Notes: generated by a model not told the origin, from the letters alone. Shown: positions 1 through 7,749, counted from the first letter of the stretch. The stretch: 8,769 bases of DNA from an uncultured Phycisphaerales bacterium (GCA_937901265.1 CALCHA010000153.1:1-8769); one strand, 5' to 3'. Program-made: numbers and translations.

Positions 1-1
1 C

Positions 2-1972
2 GGTCCCTTCCATCAAAGCCCGGACACCCACCCGGCGCCGACTGACTACGACCAGATCACTCTCGCCACAGTCACCCCCGAACAAGCCCAGCAGACCGAT
101 TCCGACCTCACCCCCCCACCGCTGTCCGGAAGTCTGCAATCCGTCGTCGGCGACTACCAGTTGGTGAACACGCCCGAGTCCCTCGATGCCATGGTGACCA
201 CCTTGCGCAGCCAAGTGGCGGAAGCCCAGGCGGCGGGAAGGCGTCCGGCGTGGCTCTCCGTCGATACCGAAACCGACGCCCTCGGTTCGATGGCTTCACG
301 CCTCTGCGGCATCTCGCTCTCCGCCAGGGTTGGCACCGGCTATTACGTCGCGGTCAAGGGTGCCGCCGATCCGGTACTCGACGAAATGGTCGTCCGCGAA
401 TGCCTCGGACCGCTCCTTTCCGACGCAGCCATTCTCAAGGTTGGCCAGAACCTTAAATACGATATCAATTCCCTCCGCAATTTTGGCATCCAACTAAATG
501 GCGTTCATTTCGATACCATGGTCGCCTCCTATGTCATCGATTCTTCCCGCCTTTCCCACGGCATGGACGCCCTCGCCGCCGACCTTCTGGGCTTGCGCCC
601 GATCCCCATCACCGATCTCATCGGCAAAGGCGCCAAGCAGGTTTCCTTCGCCGATGTCCCCATCGCCCGCGCCGCTCTCTATGCCGCGGAGGATGCCGAC
701 GTCACCCTTCGCCTCGCGGAAGTTCTGCATCCCCAACTTGGTCCAGCTGGTGGCGAAAAGCTCTTTTACGACGTAGAAATGCCGCTGGTGCAGGTCCTCG
801 CCGACATGGAGTATTTCGGGGTCGTGATCAATGCGGGTCTGCTCAAGACGCTCAGCGGCGAGATTGAAAACAAGCTGGTGGATCTGCGGGGGCGCATCCG
901 CATTGCGGCGGGGGTCGAGTTCAACCAGGATTCCCCGAAGCAGCTCGCCGATGTGCTTTTCAACCAATTGAAGCTGCCCGTGATCAAGAAGACCAAGACG
1001 GGCCCAAGCACCGATATTACGGTTCTTGAAAAGTTGGCAGATCGCCATCCTGTCCCCGCGCTGATCGTCGAATACCGCTCACTTTCGAAATTGAAAAACA
1101 CCTACCTCGATACGCTTGCGGGCCTGCCCAACCCGCGCACTGGCCGGGTGCACGCCCACTTCAACCAGACCGTGGCGGAGACGGGCCGGCTCTCCTCCAG
1201 CGATCCGAACCTGCAGAACATTCCGGTGCGGACGGAAATCGGCCGGGAGATTCGCCGGGCGTTTATCGCCGCCCCCGGAAACATCCTCATTTCCGCGGAT
1301 TATTCGCAGATCGAGCTGCGGATGCTCGCCCATTACTGTCAGGAAAAGGCGCTGGTCGAGGCTTTTGCACAGAACAAGGACGTGCACCGCATGGTGGCGG
1401 CGGAAATCAACAATGTGGCCGAGGCGGACGTCACTTCCGAAATGCGCGCCGTCGCCAAAACCGTCAACTTCGGCATCATCTACGGCCAGACTGGCTTCGG
1501 CCTCTCGCAAGTTTTGAAGATTCCGCAGGAACAGGCCAATCAATACATCACCGCCTATCGCCGGCGATTCCCCGCCATCGAGGCCTTCAGCCATCAGTGC
1601 ATCCAGGAGGCGATGGCCCATGGCTACGTCACCACCATCCTCGGCCGCCGCCGGGCGATTCCGGATATCCACTCGCCCAACCAGTCGCGTCGACAGTTCG
1701 GCCAGCGCGCCGCGCTGAACTCCGTGATCCAGGGTTCCGCTGCCGACCTCATCAAGGTGGCCATGGTCAAGATTCACCGCCTGCTGATGCAGCGGCCGCA
1801 GGAGGTCCGCATGCTCATGCAGATTCACGACGAGCTGGTCTTCGAGTGCAGCGCCGAGCGCGCGGCGGACACCGTCGACATGGTGCGCCGCGAAATGGAG
1901 GGGGCCATGGCCCTGCGGGTGCCGATTCGCGTGGATGTCGGCATCGGCCCCAACTGGCATGAAATGGAGTAG
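2..1972 (+). CDS. polA: DNA polymerase I, 5'-truncated by window edge (3'-5' exonuclease and polymerase domains)
   Basis: Template-directed DNA synthesis with proofreading, used in Okazaki-fragment processing and excision repair. The frame is open from base 2, so the gene starts outside the window; the TTG at 161 is an internal codon, not a start. The 656 visible residues correspond to a Pro/Thr-rich linker (about 50 residues) plus a Klenow-like part; the usual N-terminal 5'-nuclease of about 300 residues would lie upstream. The 3'-5' exonuclease looks active: DTE (263-271), NLKYD around 449-463, and YAAED around 680-694. The polymerase has the TGRLSSSDPNLQNIP region, motif A DYSQIELRM with Asp at 1298-1300, an O-helix with the R-x3-K-x3-F-x3-Y pattern (about 1445-1483), and motif C QIHDE with Asp at 1829-1831. 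Phe in the O-helix is the E. coli-like state that discriminates against dideoxynucleotides. It ends in TAG, 28 nt before mnmG. Identity is secure; only the N-terminus is unseen. Confidence 0.97.
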   Translation, partial: GPFHQSPDTHPAPTDYDQITLATVTPEQAQQTDSDLTPPPLSGSLQSVVGDYQLVNTPESLDAMVTTLRSQVAEAQAAGRRPAWLSVDTETDALGSMASRLCGISLSARVGTGYYVAVKGAADPVLDEMVVRECLGPLLSDAAILKVGQNLKYDINSLRNFGIQLNGVHFDTMVASYVIDSSRLSHGMDALAADLLGLRPIPITDLIGKGAKQVSFADVPIARAALYAAEDADVTLRLAEVLHPQLGPAGGEKLFYDVEMPLVQVLADMEYFGVVINAGLLKTLSGEIENKLVDLRGRIRIAAGVEFNQDSPKQLADVLFNQLKLPVIKKTKTGPSTDITVLEKLADRHPVPALIVEYRSLSKLKNTYLDTLAGLPNPRTGRVHAHFNQTVAETGRLSSSDPNLQNIPVRTEIGREIRRAFIAAPGNILISADYSQIELRMLAHYCQEKALVEAFAQNKDVHRMVAAEINNVAEADVTSEMRAVAKTVNFGIIYGQTGFGLSQVLKIPQEQANQYITAYRRRFPAIEAFSHQCIQEAMAHGYVTTILGRRRAIPDIHSPNQSRRQFGQRAALNSVIQGSAADLIKVAMVKIHRLLMQRPQEVRMLMQIHDELVFECSAERAADTVDMVRREMEGAMALRVPIRVDVGIGPNWHEME

Positions 1973-2000
1973 GGCGACGGCGTTTGCTACACTGACCAAG
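1973..2000 (+). other. polA-mnmG intergenic gap (28 nt)
   Basis: Short spacer between the polA stop and the mnmG ATG. It holds no strong Shine-Dalgarno at the usual distance: the purine-rich AGGGCGACGG (1971-1980) is 20 nt from the ATG, too far for a standard site. I see no recognisable -10/-35 pair. This fits co-transcription of polA and mnmG. Confidence 0.6.
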
Positions 2001-3878
2001 ATGTCCGATTCTTTTGACGTTCTTGTTATTGGCGGCGGCCACGCCGGTGCCGAAGCGGCCTGGGCCGCCTCGCATCTTCTGGGCGACCGCGGCCGCGTCG
2101 CCATGGTCACCATGGATCCCGCCGCCATCGGCCGCATGTCCTGCAACCCCGCAATCGGCGGCCTCGCGAAGGGGCAGATGGTCCGTGAAATCGACGCCCT
2201 CGGCGGCCTGATGGGCGAGGCGATCGACGCCGCCGGGATCCAGTTTCGCATGCTCAATCGCAGCAAGGGCCCCGCGGTGCAGTCGCCCCGCGCCCAAGCA
2301 GACAAGTACAAATATGCCCGCACCGTGCAGCAGCTGCTCCGCGAGCGGTGTGCGAATCTGACTGTGGTTGCGGGCATTGTGGATCGCTTTCTTCTCGCCG
2401 ATGGCCCGGCGGATCCTTCGGCATCGGGTTTTCAACGTTCGGCGATCCGCGGGGTGGTGCTGGAGTCGGGGCGGGAACTGGCGGCGCGGGCCGTCGTGGT
2501 CACCACGGGAACGTTCCTGCGGGCCCTCATGCACACCGGTGAGAAGAAAACCGAAGGGGGCAGGGTCGGCGAGCAGACCGCACGCGGGCTTTCCGCCGCG
2601 CTGCTCTCCATGGGCTTCGAACTTGGCCGCCTCAAGACCGGCACGCCTCCGCGTCTGGCCAAAGACTCGATCGATTTCTCCGGCATCGAAGAGCAGCCCG
2701 GCGACGATCCTCCGGTGCCTTTCTCGGAAATGACCAACCCTGCGCGGTTTCCCCTGCTGCCGCAGGTGCCGATGCACATCACCTATACCAACGCCCGCGC
2801 GCACGAAGTCATCCGTGCCAATCTTCACCGCGCGCCCATGTACTCGGGCCAAATTCAATCCCGCGGCCCGCGCTATTGCCCCTCCATCGAGGACAAGGTC
2901 GTCCGCTTCGCTGATCGCGAAAAGCACCAGGTTTTTCTTGAACCCGAAGGCCTCGAAACCCCGGAGATCTACTGCAACGGGATTTCGACCAGCCTTCCTG
3001 AAGACGTGCAGATCGAGATCATCCGTTCCATTCGCGGGCTGGAAAACGCGCGCGTGCTGCGCTGGGGCTATGCCGTTGAATATGATTTTTCGCCCACGCA
3101 CCAGGTGGACGCCACGCTGGAAACGCGCCGCGTCGCCGGGCTTTTTTTCGCCGGGCAACTGAACGGCACCTCCGGCTATGAAGAGGCCGCCGGACAGGGC
3201 ATTGTTGCCGGCATCAACGCCGCCCGGCAAATCCGCGGCGAAGGGCCCTTCGTGCTCTCGCGCGATCAAGCTTACCTCGGCGTGATGATCGATGATCTCA
3301 TCACCAAGACGCCCACCGAGCCCTACCGCATGTTCACCAGCCGCGCCGAATTCCGCCTTACCTTGCGCAGCGACAACGCCGACCAGCGACTGACCCCGCT
3401 GGGTGCCGCCCTCGGCCTGGCCCAGGCCCCGCGCCTGGCAAAGCTCCAGCGGAAGCTGGCCGACATCGATGCACTGATGCGCCTGCTCACCACCACGCGG
3501 CTCGCCCTGGGTCCCAGCGGCACCACCGCCTTCGATTATCTCCGCCGGCCCGATGTGCCGGTGCAGACCCTGCGCGAGCTCCTCCCCGCCGCCGGCGCAC
3601 CCAAGAACGTATGGACACAGGTGGACATCGAGGCGAAATATGCCGGTTATATCGGGCGCGAAAAGCAGGCCGCCCTGCGCATGCGCGAGTGGGAGAGCAA
3701 GACCATCCCCGCCGCCTTCAACTTCGCACGCATGGCGGAGATGCGCACCGAGGCCAGGCAGGCCCTCGAAAAGTTCCGCCCCGCCACCGTCGGACAGGCC
3801 GGTCGCCTCGAAGGCGTCACGCCAAGCGATCTCACGATTCTCATGGTGCATCTCCGCGGCAAAGTCGGCGCGGGATGA
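2001..3878 (+). CDS. mnmG: tRNA uridine-5-carboxymethylaminomethyl(34) synthesis enzyme MnmG (GidA)
   Basis: FAD-dependent partner of MnmE; together they install the (carboxymethyl)aminomethyl group on wobble U34 of tRNAs reading split codon boxes. The protein is 625 aa, the normal full length. Residues 7-16 form the FAD dinucleotide fold with GGGHAG. The two conserved cysteines are present in MSCNPAIGG (C48) and RYCPSIEDK (C293). Other family signatures are GIQFRMLNRSKGPAV (80-94), NGISTSLPEDVQ (326-337), AGQLNGTSGYEEAAGQG (384-400) and PYRMFTSRAEFRL (441-453). The C-terminal MnmE/tRNA-binding helices end in GVTPSDLTILMVHLRG. The ATG at 2001 is chosen because it sits 10 residues before the GGGHAG motif; an upstream in-frame GTG at 1935 lies inside polA. 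The ribosome binding site is weak (only AAG just before the ATG), so translation may be coupled to polA, whose stop is 28 nt upstream. No rsmG (gidB) neighbour is seen. Confidence 0.98.
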   Translation: MSDSFDVLVIGGGHAGAEAAWAASHLLGDRGRVAMVTMDPAAIGRMSCNPAIGGLAKGQMVREIDALGGLMGEAIDAAGIQFRMLNRSKGPAVQSPRAQADKYKYARTVQQLLRERCANLTVVAGIVDRFLLADGPADPSASGFQRSAIRGVVLESGRELAARAVVVTTGTFLRALMHTGEKKTEGGRVGEQTARGLSAALLSMGFELGRLKTGTPPRLAKDSIDFSGIEEQPGDDPPVPFSEMTNPARFPLLPQVPMHITYTNARAHEVIRANLHRAPMYSGQIQSRGPRYCPSIEDKVVRFADREKHQVFLEPEGLETPEIYCNGISTSLPEDVQIEIIRSIRGLENARVLRWGYAVEYDFSPTHQVDATLETRRVAGLFFAGQLNGTSGYEEAAGQGIVAGINAARQIRGEGPFVLSRDQAYLGVMIDDLITKTPTEPYRMFTSRAEFRLTLRSDNADQRLTPLGAALGLAQAPRLAKLQRKLADIDALMRLLTTTRLALGPSGTTAFDYLRRPDVPVQTLRELLPAAGAPKNVWTQVDIEAKYAGYIGREKQAALRMREWESKTIPAAFNFARMAEMRTEARQALEKFRPATVGQAGRLEGVTPSDLTILMVHLRGKVGAG

Positions 3879-3893
3879 CGGCGCAGGCCGACC
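3879..3893. other. convergent junction between mnmG and the dehydrogenase gene (15 nt)
   Basis: Only 15 nt separate the mnmG TGA from the TGA of the minus-strand dehydrogenase gene. No GC-rich hairpin followed by a T-run is visible in either direction, so transcripts from the two strands probably overlap at their 3' ends or end by a factor-dependent mechanism (inference). Confidence 0.6.
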
Positions 3894-4859
3894 TCAGCCC
3901 CACAGCTCGGGGTTCACCGGCGTCTTTGGCCGCCGATCGCCCAGCATCGCCAGGAGATTCTCCGCAGCGAGCCGCGACATGACCTGCCTCGTGCGAACCG
4001 TCGCCGAACCGATATGCGGCAAAATCACCACGTTTTCCAGCTCATAAAGGCCCGGATGGAGCTTCGGTTCCTCATCAAACACATCCAGCCCGGCCGCGAA
4101 AATCTGCCGCCGCCGCAGCGCCTCGACCAGCGCCGCCTCATCAATCACCGCCCCGCGTGCCGTGTTGATCAGCACCGCGCTGGGCTTCATCCGGGAGAAT
4201 GCCGCCGCCCCCATCATGTGTCGCGTTTCCGCCGTCAGCGGCACATGCAGCGACACGAAATCCGCTCGCGCCAGCAGCTCGTCGAACGACACCAGCGTCG
4301 CGCCCAGCGCCTCCATCGCCACGCTCGGGCGGCGGTTGCAATAGAGCAGGCGCATGTTGAAACCGGCGGCCATTTGCGCAAAACGCGCCCCGATCCGCCC
4401 CGCACCCACCACGCCGAGCGTCTGGTCCACCACATCCACACCCAGATACTGCAGCGGGCCCCACCCATCCCAGAGACCCGCACGCAGCGCCCGTTCTGCT
4501 TCGCCCGCCCGCCGCGCGGCCGCCATCAGCAGCGTCCAAGCCACCTCCGCCGTGGCGCTCGTCAGCACGTCCGGCGTGTTGGTCACGCCAATCCGCCGCT
4601 CCGTACACGCGCCCACATCGATGTTGTTGAACCCCACGGCATAATTCGCAATCGCCTTGAGCCGCGGCCGCTCCGCCAGAAATGCCGCATCAACCTTGTC
4701 GGTCAGCATCGTCAACAACCCCTCCACCCCCTCCGATGCCGCGCGCAATTCCTCCGGCGAGGCTGGCCGATCATGCGGGAGCACGTTCACCGCATGCCCC
4801 GCCTCGCGCAGCAGCGCTACACCGGTCTCCGGAATGGGACGCGTGATGAGGACCCGCAT
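3894..4859 (-). CDS. D-2-hydroxyacid dehydrogenase, glyoxylate/hydroxypyruvate reductase-like
   Basis: Cytosolic NAD(P)-dependent reduction of a 2-oxoacid to the D-2-hydroxyacid; glyoxylate or hydroxypyruvate is the best guess from similarity to the GyaR/GRHPR subgroup. It is 321 aa, normal for the family. Residues 1-99 are the first part of the substrate-binding lobe with NYAVGFNNIDV (72-82). The Rossmann lobe carries VGAGRIG (151-157, GxGxxG). The catalytic set is complete: Arg235 in INTARGAVID, Glu264 in DVFDEEP, and His282 in ILPHIGSAT. After the second beta strand the sequence is YCNRR (173-177), lacking the Asp typical of NAD-specific enzymes, so NADP(H) preference is inferred. The start ATG at 4859 has an AGGAG 5 nt upstream and begins the canonical MRVLITRPIPE; the much longer upstream open frame overlaps alr and was ignored. 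Last gene of the run, 14 nt after alr. Substrate remains uncertain. Confidence 0.93.
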   Translation of the reverse strand: MRVLITRPIPETGVALLREAGHAVNVLPHDRPASPEELRAASEGVEGLLTMLTDKVDAAFLAERPRLKAIANYAVGFNNIDVGACTERRIGVTNTPDVLTSATAEVAWTLLMAAARRAGEAERALRAGLWDGWGPLQYLGVDVVDQTLGVVGAGRIGARFAQMAAGFNMRLLYCNRRPSVAMEALGATLVSFDELLARADFVSLHVPLTAETRHMMGAAAFSRMKPSAVLINTARGAVIDEAALVEALRRRQIFAAGLDVFDEEPKLHPGLYELENVVILPHIGSATVRTRQVMSRLAAENLLAMLGDRRPKTPVNPELWG

Positions 4860-4864
4860 GGCAA

Positions 4865-4869
4865 CTCCT
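4865..4869 (-). promoter_or_regulatory. Shine-Dalgarno AGGAG of the dehydrogenase gene
   Basis: AGGAG on the minus strand, 5 nt before the ATG whose A is at 4859, inside the 14-nt gap after alr. It decides the start against the longer upstream in-frame extension that reads through alr. Confidence 0.85.
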
Positions 4870-4873
4870 GTCG

Positions 4874-5989
4874 TCAGGGAACGATGATTCTCGAGAGGCG
4901 CGAACCGAAGTGCGTCGCAAGTTCGTAGCCGATCGTCCCCACCGCAACCGCCAGCCGATCGACGCAGTTCGCCGCCGCCGGATCGGCCGAGATCACCGTG
5001 ACGCGGTCGCCCACCTTCGCCGGCACATCGGTGACGTCGAGCGTGATCTGGTCCATCGACACGCGGCCCACCAGCGGAACCGTCGCCGCACCAAGCTGCA
5101 CGACGGCGCCGAGATTCGTCATCCCCCGCGGATAGCCGTCGGCGTAGCCCACCGGCACCACCGCAATGCGACTCGCCCGCCGTGTGCGAAACACATGGCC
5201 ATAACCCACACCCGTGCCCGCCGCCCGCTCGTGAATCGCAAGAATCGGCGCGGTGACACGGGCAATGGGCTCGAGGCCCGCGATCGGCTCCGCCATCGAT
5301 GGCTGCAGCCCATAGATCGCGATACCGATACGCACCATGTCCAGCCCCGCGCCGCCGACATGCCACGCCCCGCCCGAATTCTGCAAATGCAACAACATCC
5401 CCGGGTGTCGCGCCTTCATCGGCGCGGCATGTTCGCGGAAACTGGCCAGCTCCTCAATCGTCGCCTGATGTCCCGCCACATCCCCATGGGAAAAATGGCC
5501 GAAGAGGCCCTCCAGTTCCAACCCTGGCAGCGTGGCGATGAGATCCGCGAGATCACCCGCCTGGCCGGCATCGATGCCCGCGCGGGTCAGCCCCACGTCC
5601 ATCTGCACGTGCACCTTCACCGGCGCCCATCCGCGTTCCACCGCCGCCGCCGAAAGCGCCCGCGCAGAGTCGGCATCAGTGAGGTTTACCCGCACATTTC
5701 CAGGGATTTGTGGCGGAGCGTCGGAGGCATCACCCAGCACCATCGGGGCGAGCATGAGCACCCGGTTCGCCGCGCCGAGCTCCGCCGCCTCATCGAGCGT
5801 GTACACGGCAATCCATTCCACCCCCGCCTCGCGCAACAGCCCCGCGACCTCCGCCACGCCATGTCCGTAAGCGTCCGCCTTGATCGTCGCGCAAAGGGCC
5901 GTAGGCGCGCCGACGCGCTCGCGCAGAAGAGTGAGGTTGTTGCGCAGGCGACTGCGGGAAATCTCAAGCTGCCCATGCTGAGGAATCAT
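4874..5989 (-). CDS. alr: alanine racemase (PLP-dependent)
   Basis: Interconverts L- and D-alanine in the cytosol, supplying D-Ala for peptidoglycan. It is 371 aa, full length. The N-terminal TIM barrel carries the PLP lysine K37 in IKADAYGHG; further barrel motifs are GLTRAGI (Arg136), GLFGHFSHGD and HLQNSGG. The C-terminal beta domain supplies the second catalytic base Tyr263 in GVGYGHVF, GYADGYPRG (281-289), the GRVSMDQ loop (308-314) and Tyr355 in TIGYELAT. The position of the usually carbamylated lysine (129 in the Geobacillus enzyme) is Gln129 here. The ATG at 5989 places the family motif LEISRSRLRNN at the expected distance from the N-terminus, but its upstream site is weak; an in-frame GTG at 6034 overlapping the sua5 stop is the alternative and would add 15 residues. 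The gene lies 41 nt downstream of sua5 and 14 nt upstream of the dehydrogenase, probably in one transcript. Confidence 0.95.
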   Translation of the reverse strand: MIPQHGQLEISRSRLRNNLTLLRERVGAPTALCATIKADAYGHGVAEVAGLLREAGVEWIAVYTLDEAAELGAANRVLMLAPMVLGDASDAPPQIPGNVRVNLTDADSARALSAAAVERGWAPVKVHVQMDVGLTRAGIDAGQAGDLADLIATLPGLELEGLFGHFSHGDVAGHQATIEELASFREHAAPMKARHPGMLLHLQNSGGAWHVGGAGLDMVRIGIAIYGLQPSMAEPIAGLEPIARVTAPILAIHERAAGTGVGYGHVFRTRRASRIAVVPVGYADGYPRGMTNLGAVVQLGAATVPLVGRVSMDQITLDVTDVPAKVGDRVTVISADPAAANCVDRLAVAVGTIGYELATHFGSRLSRIIVP

Positions 5990-6030
5990 AAAAACGTCAC
6001 GCCTGTTTTGTACAAATGCGGAAAGTTCCG

Positions 6031-6034
6031 TCAC
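6031..6034 (-). other. GTGA overlap: sua5 stop and possible alternative alr start
   Basis: On the minus strand GTGA combines the sua5 TGA (6033-6031) with an in-frame GTG of the alr frame (6034-6032). Such overlaps often mark coupled starts. No Shine-Dalgarno precedes this GTG, and the added residues (VTELSAFVQNRRDVF) do not resemble the alanine racemase family, so the ATG at 5989 is preferred. Confidence 0.35.
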
Positions 6035-7035
6035 CCGGGCATCGGTTCGGTGGCGCGGGTCAGGCGATCCTGGATCGCCATCCACATACCGCCGCGCTCC
6101 TCGGGCATCAGCACCAGAATCGCGTTGAGGCCGCATTCATCAGCCTCGCGCAGCGCCCCATATAGCGCCCGCGCATAGGCCGTCTCATCCGCCGGCATCC
6201 GCATCGTTTCGTGCGGCGCCGCCAGATAGACCACCTCCGAGATCGACAAAAGCCCCACCGGTTTTCGTGCGGCGGCATACTGCTGCGCCAGCGGCCACTG
6301 CGCCCGCGTAAAGCGGTACGCCGTCGTCCGCGGGGCATAGTGCCGCGAATGCAGACCCGGGCTCGCCGCCGATTCGTCCAATCGCACCGTCGTCATCCCC
6401 AGTTGCACCCCGCCGATCGCCTCCCGCAGCATCTCCACCGTGATCGCCCCGGGCCGCAGCACCGTCGGAACATTTTCCGAAATATCGATCACCGTCGATT
6501 CCAGCCCGATCTGGCACGCCCCGCCATCAAGGATCAGCGGCACGCGCCCCTCCAGCTCCGCCCGCACATGCGCCGCAGTCGTCGGACTGGTGAAACCCGA
6601 GCGATTTGCCGAGGGTGCCGCCAGCGGGCCCCCGAATGTCCGCAGCAGCGCATCGGCCACCGGATGCCCCGGACAACGCAACGCCACCGTGTGCCGCCCC
6701 CCGGAAACCAGTGCCGAAAGGCCCGGACCCCGCGGTACAATCAGCGTCAGCGGGCCCGGCCAGAACCGCTTCGCCAGCTTCTCCGCCACCAGCGGCCAGT
6801 GAGCCGTCAGCCCCGCCGCCGGCCGCGCGTCTGCCGGATCCGCCACATGCACGATCAGCGGATTTCCCGAAGGCCGCCCCTTGGCCGCGAAGATTTTCCG
6901 CACGGCATCATCGCGCCGCGCATCCGCCCCCAGCCCATACACCGTCTCCGTCGGAAACGCCACGAGTTCGCCCGCCCGCAGATATTCCGCCGCCAGCAAC
7001 ACCCCCGTCTCAGCCCGCTCGACCCGTGTGTGCAT
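6031..7035 (-). CDS. sua5: L-threonylcarbamoyladenylate synthase, long Sua5 type
   Basis: Makes threonylcarbamoyl-AMP from threonine, bicarbonate and ATP, the first step of t6A37 tRNA modification; the product is transferred to tRNA by the TsaD complex (not in this window). The protein is 334 aa, matching the two-domain Sua5 form rather than the short TsaC/YrdC form of about 190 aa. The YrdC domain (about residues 10-205) has FPTETVYGLGADA (27-39), KGRPSGNPL (52-60), PGPLTLIV (93-100) and APSANRSGFTSPT (140-152). The interdomain linker SPGLHSRHYAP (225-235) is the Sua5 hallmark, followed by the C-terminal Sua5 domain (about 240-330). The ATG at 7035 overlaps the Uma2 stop by 1 nt (TGATG), which argues for translational coupling; the only nearby purine-rich stretch is GAAGTG. 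Together with mnmG it gives two anticodon-loop modification genes in the window, on opposite strands. Confidence 0.95.
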   Translation of the reverse strand: MHTRVERAETGVLLAAEYLRAGELVAFPTETVYGLGADARRDDAVRKIFAAKGRPSGNPLIVHVADPADARPAAGLTAHWPLVAEKLAKRFWPGPLTLIVPRGPGLSALVSGGRHTVALRCPGHPVADALLRTFGGPLAAPSANRSGFTSPTTAAHVRAELEGRVPLILDGGACQIGLESTVIDISENVPTVLRPGAITVEMLREAIGGVQLGMTTVRLDESAASPGLHSRHYAPRTTAYRFTRAQWPLAQQYAAARKPVGLLSISEVVYLAAPHETMRMPADETAYARALYGALREADECGLNAILVLMPEERGGMWMAIQDRLTRATEPMPG

Positions 7036-7037
7036 CA
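7033..7037 (-). other. TGATG stop-start overlap between the Uma2 gene and sua5
   Basis: The minus strand reads TGATG: the Uma2 TGA (7037-7035) shares its last A with the sua5 ATG (7035-7033). This arrangement is commonly associated with termination-reinitiation, so the Uma2 and Sua5 levels are probably linked. Confidence 0.85.
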
Positions 7038-7745
7038 CTTCACGCCCATCGCCCGCAGGGCCACTGACACCTTCACCAGCTTCGTCCCCCAGAGCCACGC
7101 CGGCTTGAGGAGGAACCCCGGCAGCACCGCCGAATGAATCGCCCCTTCCTTCTCCGCGATCCGCTTGAACTTTCCACGCCCCTGCTGCCACACGGTCACA
7201 CGCCGCTCCAGCGGATCCACAACCCAATATTCCCCGACGCCCGCCTTTTCATAGTCCGCGAATTTCTCCTTGTAGTCGCGCTCGATCGAGTCCGGCGACA
7301 CCACCTCCACCACCAGATCCGGCGGCCCCATGAAAAACGTTCGCTGCAGCCCCGCCAGCTTTCCCTCCGACACAAAATACAAATCCGGCAGGCGATGACT
7401 GGGCAGGTGCGCCAACCGCAACGCAAACTCCGCCCCGAAAACCTTCCCGAGCTCGCCCTCATCCACCAGTGTCCGCAGGACCGTCATCAACCAACCCTGG
7501 ATGTTGTCATGCTCGGCATTCACTGGCGACATCATCGTCACTTCTCCGTTTACCCATTCCGCGCGCGTCCGCTCCTTCACCCACCCCAAAAACGCATCCT
7601 CCGTCATCCGCCGCCCCGGATGCGGCGGATAGGCCTCCAGCACCTCATCCCCCAGCGAATCCCCGCCAAATTGCGGAAACCGCCGATGCACCGCCGCCTC
7701 CGCCTTCCGTCGCCACCGCTCGCTTGTCGAACGCTCTATCTTCAT
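7035..7745 (-). CDS. Uma2-family (DUF820) putative PD-(D/E)XK nuclease
   Basis: Member of the Uma2 family, which has a restriction-endonuclease-like fold; the family's cellular role is not established. It is 236 aa. The core begins near residue 47 (MTEDAFLGW), with EWVNGEVTMMSP (63-74), a conserved Asp in LPDLYFV (119-125), the putative active-site segment PPDLVVEVVSP (141-151, Asp143 and Glu147), downstream DYKEKFADYEKAGV (157-170) and EYWVVDP (172-178). All core family motifs are present, so the fold is likely intact. About 45 basic, Arg-rich residues precede the core, longer than usual for the family. The ATG at 7745 is chosen because AGGTG lies 4 nt upstream; an in-frame GTG at 7781 would overlap the end of fabI and is less likely. 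It lies 29 nt after fabI and overlaps sua5 by 1 nt, so it is embedded in a housekeeping run. DNA cleavage is inferred from the fold only. Confidence 0.88.
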   Translation of the reverse strand: MKIERSTSERWRRKAEAAVHRRFPQFGGDSLGDEVLEAYPPHPGRRMTEDAFLGWVKERTRAEWVNGEVTMMSPVNAEHDNIQGWLMTVLRTLVDEGELGKVFGAEFALRLAHLPSHRLPDLYFVSEGKLAGLQRTFFMGPPDLVVEVVSPDSIERDYKEKFADYEKAGVGEYWVVDPLERRVTVWQQGRGKFKRIAEKEGAIHSAVLPGFLLKPAWLWGTKLVKVSVALRAMGVK

Positions 7746-7749
7746 GTCG

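Noticed and set aside
161..163. TTG at 161 as the start of polA
   Set aside because: The frame is open from base 2 and the region just upstream reads as a linker leading into the exonuclease domain; PolA would otherwise lack its start and usual N-terminal domain.
1815..3851. 678-residue minus-strand open frame, with similar long antisense frames at 1079-2377 (minus) and 4910-6178 (plus)
   Set aside because: They lie antisense to polA/mnmG and alr, show no recognisable domain, and have the Arg/Gly/Ala/His-rich composition of GC-rich shadow frames.
3898..3912. Possible terminator hairpin CCCC-loop-GGGG at the convergent junction
   Set aside because: Only a 4-bp GC stem with a 7-nt loop, lying inside the dehydrogenase coding end, with no T-run on either side.
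3894..5366. 490-residue version of the dehydrogenase with a 169-residue N-terminal extension
   Set aside because: The extension is a shadow frame within alr; the AGGAG before 4859 and the family-like MRVLITR start fix the real N-terminus.
3894..5989. VanH-like D-lactate dehydrogenase beside alr as part of a glycopeptide-resistance type wall pathway
   Set aside because: No D-Ala-D-X ligase or VanX-like gene is present, and the dehydrogenase looks more like glyoxylate/hydroxypyruvate reductases; adjacency to alr alone is not evidence.
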